From contig CACXFE010000040.1 in NCBI GenBank assembly GCA_902766855.1, positions 1 to 7,123 on the forward strand: a stretch of 7,123 nucleotides of DNA, written 5' to 3'. Shown here piece after piece: positions 6,678 to 7,123 of this stretch; the stretch's first letter is position 1, and the number at the start of each line of letters is the position of its first letter. A model generated the notes under the pieces. It had not been told where the DNA came from. It was given only the letters and a program-made list of their open reading frames with translations, and searched no databases. The position numbers and the translations under genes are program-made. The DNA comes from Oscillospiraceae bacterium. GTDB lineage: Bacteria > Bacillota > Clostridia > Oscillospirales > Acutalibacteraceae.

Positions 6678-6778
6678 CTTGAACCCTAAGAGGGTGAGCA
6701 ATGTTAAGAAAACATCACAGTGTGATGTTTTTAATTGCGAAGTGCGTGGCGGCTATGCCGCAAGCACGGCAGACTTTT
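6678..6778 (+). repeat. 101-base structured repeat, copy 1
   Basis: The copy begins CTTGAACCCTAAGAGGGTGA and ends GCACGGCAGACTTTT. It aligns with copy 2 (6836-6936) without gaps, with about 10 differences in 101 bases. Three hairpins can be drawn: ACCCT-AAG-AGGGT (6683-6695); AAAACATCAC/GTGATGTTTT (6709-6718 / 6722-6731, 3-base loop); and GTGC/GCAC enclosing GCGGC-TAT-GCCGC. The second resembles a terminator stem whose T-tract is paired. There is no coding capacity. It lies between tRNA genes and is presumably transcribed with them. It could be a REP/MITE-like dispersed repeat or a processed RNA; I do not recognise it as a named family. Confidence 0.75.
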
Positions 6779-6791
6779 GAAAAAAGGCTGC

Positions 6792-6809
6792 GTCCGTCCA
6801 CCAGCTCCA
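6792..6809 (+). pseudogene. Exact 18-base copy of the tRNA-Thr 3' end
   Basis: GTCCGTCCACCAGCTCCA repeats 6636-6653 exactly, including half of the T-stem, the 3' acceptor strand and the CCA. There is no 5' tRNA part before it. It lies 13 bases after repeat copy 1. It is either the remnant of a second tRNA-Thr gene or the target-site/duplication product of an event at the tRNA 3' end. Confidence 0.8.
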
Positions 6810-6835
6810 TTCTTTTAGCAGGATAAGAGCAAGGG

Positions 6836-6936
6836 CTTGAACACTAAGAGGGTGAGCAACGGTGTGAAAACATCACGGTGTGATGTTTTTCGTTGCGAAG
6901 TGCGCCGCGGCTATGCCGCAAGCACGGCAGACTTTT
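6836..6936 (+). repeat. 101-base structured repeat, copy 2
   Basis: This is the same unit as copy 1, offset by 158 bases. The hairpins AAAACATCAC/GTGATGTTTT (6867-6876 / 6880-6889) and GTGC-GCGGC-TAT-GCCGC-GCAC are intact. Differences fall mainly in linkers and loops (for example AA against CG after the T-run, and the triloop AGT against GGT). The first small hairpin is weakened by a C-to-A change. It ends 17 bases before tRNA-Tyr, much as copy 1 ends 13 bases before the tRNA fragment. Confidence 0.75.
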
Positions 6937-6953
6937 CCGCAACAATTTCATAT

Positions 6954-7039
6954 GGGAGAGTTCCCGAGTGGCCAAAGGGGACAGACTGTAAATCTGCTGC
7001 TTTTCAGCTTCGATGGTTCGAATCCATCCTCTCCCACCA
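6954..7039 (+). tRNA. tRNA-Tyr (anticodon GUA), CCA encoded
   Basis: This is a class II tRNA of 86 bases. The acceptor GGGAGAG/CTCTCCC has discriminator A and an encoded CCA. The anticodon loop CTGTAAA gives GTA. The long variable arm has a GCT/AGC stem, and the T-arm is GATGG-TTCGAAT-CCATC. The first anticodon-stem position is an A-C opposition in ACAGA/TCTGC. No separate promoter is evident in the preceding spacer, so it is probably co-transcribed with tRNA-Thr. Confidence 0.95.
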
Positions 7040-7042
7040 TCC

Positions 7043-7071
7043 GGGCAGGTTTTTTAACCTGCCCTTTTCTT
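7043..7071 (+). terminator. Intrinsic terminator of the tRNA operon
   Basis: GGGCAGGTT (7043-7051) and AACCTGCCC (7056-7064) form a perfect 9-bp stem with a TTTT loop, followed by TTTTCTT. It starts three bases after the CCA of tRNA-Tyr. The remaining bases to 7123 show no supportable gene. Confidence 0.92.
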
Positions 7072-7123
7072 GTCTCAAAATGCCCGAAAACGCCCTATTT
7101 ATGCGGGTTCCCAGACTTTCATA

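Noticed and set aside
6709..6732. Full intrinsic terminator in repeat copy 1 (and 6867-6890 in copy 2)
   Set aside because: The stem is AT-rich and its T-run is paired inside the stem with almost no free T-tract after it, and tRNA-Tyr downstream appears to lack its own promoter. Partial attenuation remains possible.
6654..6809. T-box riboswitch or tRNA-like regulator made from the tRNA fragment
   Set aside because: There is no T-box motif, no specifier loop and no downstream amino-acid gene; the following gene is a tRNA.
7099..7122. Minus-strand MKVWEPA followed by a stop, which might be the tail of a gene entering from the right
   Set aside because: Only seven residues are visible and the frame cannot be tested from this window; too short to call.

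Overview
The window looks like chromosomal DNA from a spore-forming member of the Bacillota, most likely a Clostridia-class (Oscillospiraceae-like) anaerobe. The reasons are the two dipicolinate synthase genes, a YlxM/SRP operon head, strong AGGAG-type ribosome sites, housekeeping promoters of the TTGACA-17-TATAAT type, several intrinsic terminators and a roughly balanced base composition judged by eye. The taxonomic guess is inference. There are no insertion sequences, CRISPR arrays or phage genes.

Left part (1-2847, minus strand). murC (cell-wall precursor ligase) overlaps an AlaX-type alanyl-tRNA editing gene by four bases. A separate consensus promoter then drives ylxM, the usual head of the ylxM-ffh signal-recognition-particle operon, which runs off the left edge. 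murC and the plus-strand cca gene are divergent across a short gap.

Middle (2936-5614, plus strand). cca (tRNA CCA-adding enzyme) appears to start at a TTG codon and ends in a terminator hairpin. dpaA and dpaB (spoVFA/spoVFB) follow as a two-gene operon that makes dipicolinic acid for the spore core. A sigma-K-like promoter candidate for this operon lies inside the cca terminator region. A 19-bp perfect hairpin closes the operon.

Right part (5762-7123, plus strand). A histidine-phosphatase-family gene with its own promoter is followed by a stable-RNA operon: A-tracts plus a strong promoter, tRNA-Thr(UGU), 300 bases of structured repeat DNA, tRNA-Tyr(GUA) and a textbook terminator. The 300-base gap holds two 101-base repeat copies (about 90% identical, no gaps) and an exact 18-base copy of the tRNA-Thr 3' end. 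This is the least ordinary part of the window.

Together the genes cover tRNA maturation and proofreading (cca, alaX, tRNAs), protein targeting (ylxM), wall synthesis (murC) and sporulation (dpaAB). Apart from the tRNA spacer repeats, the content is conventional.
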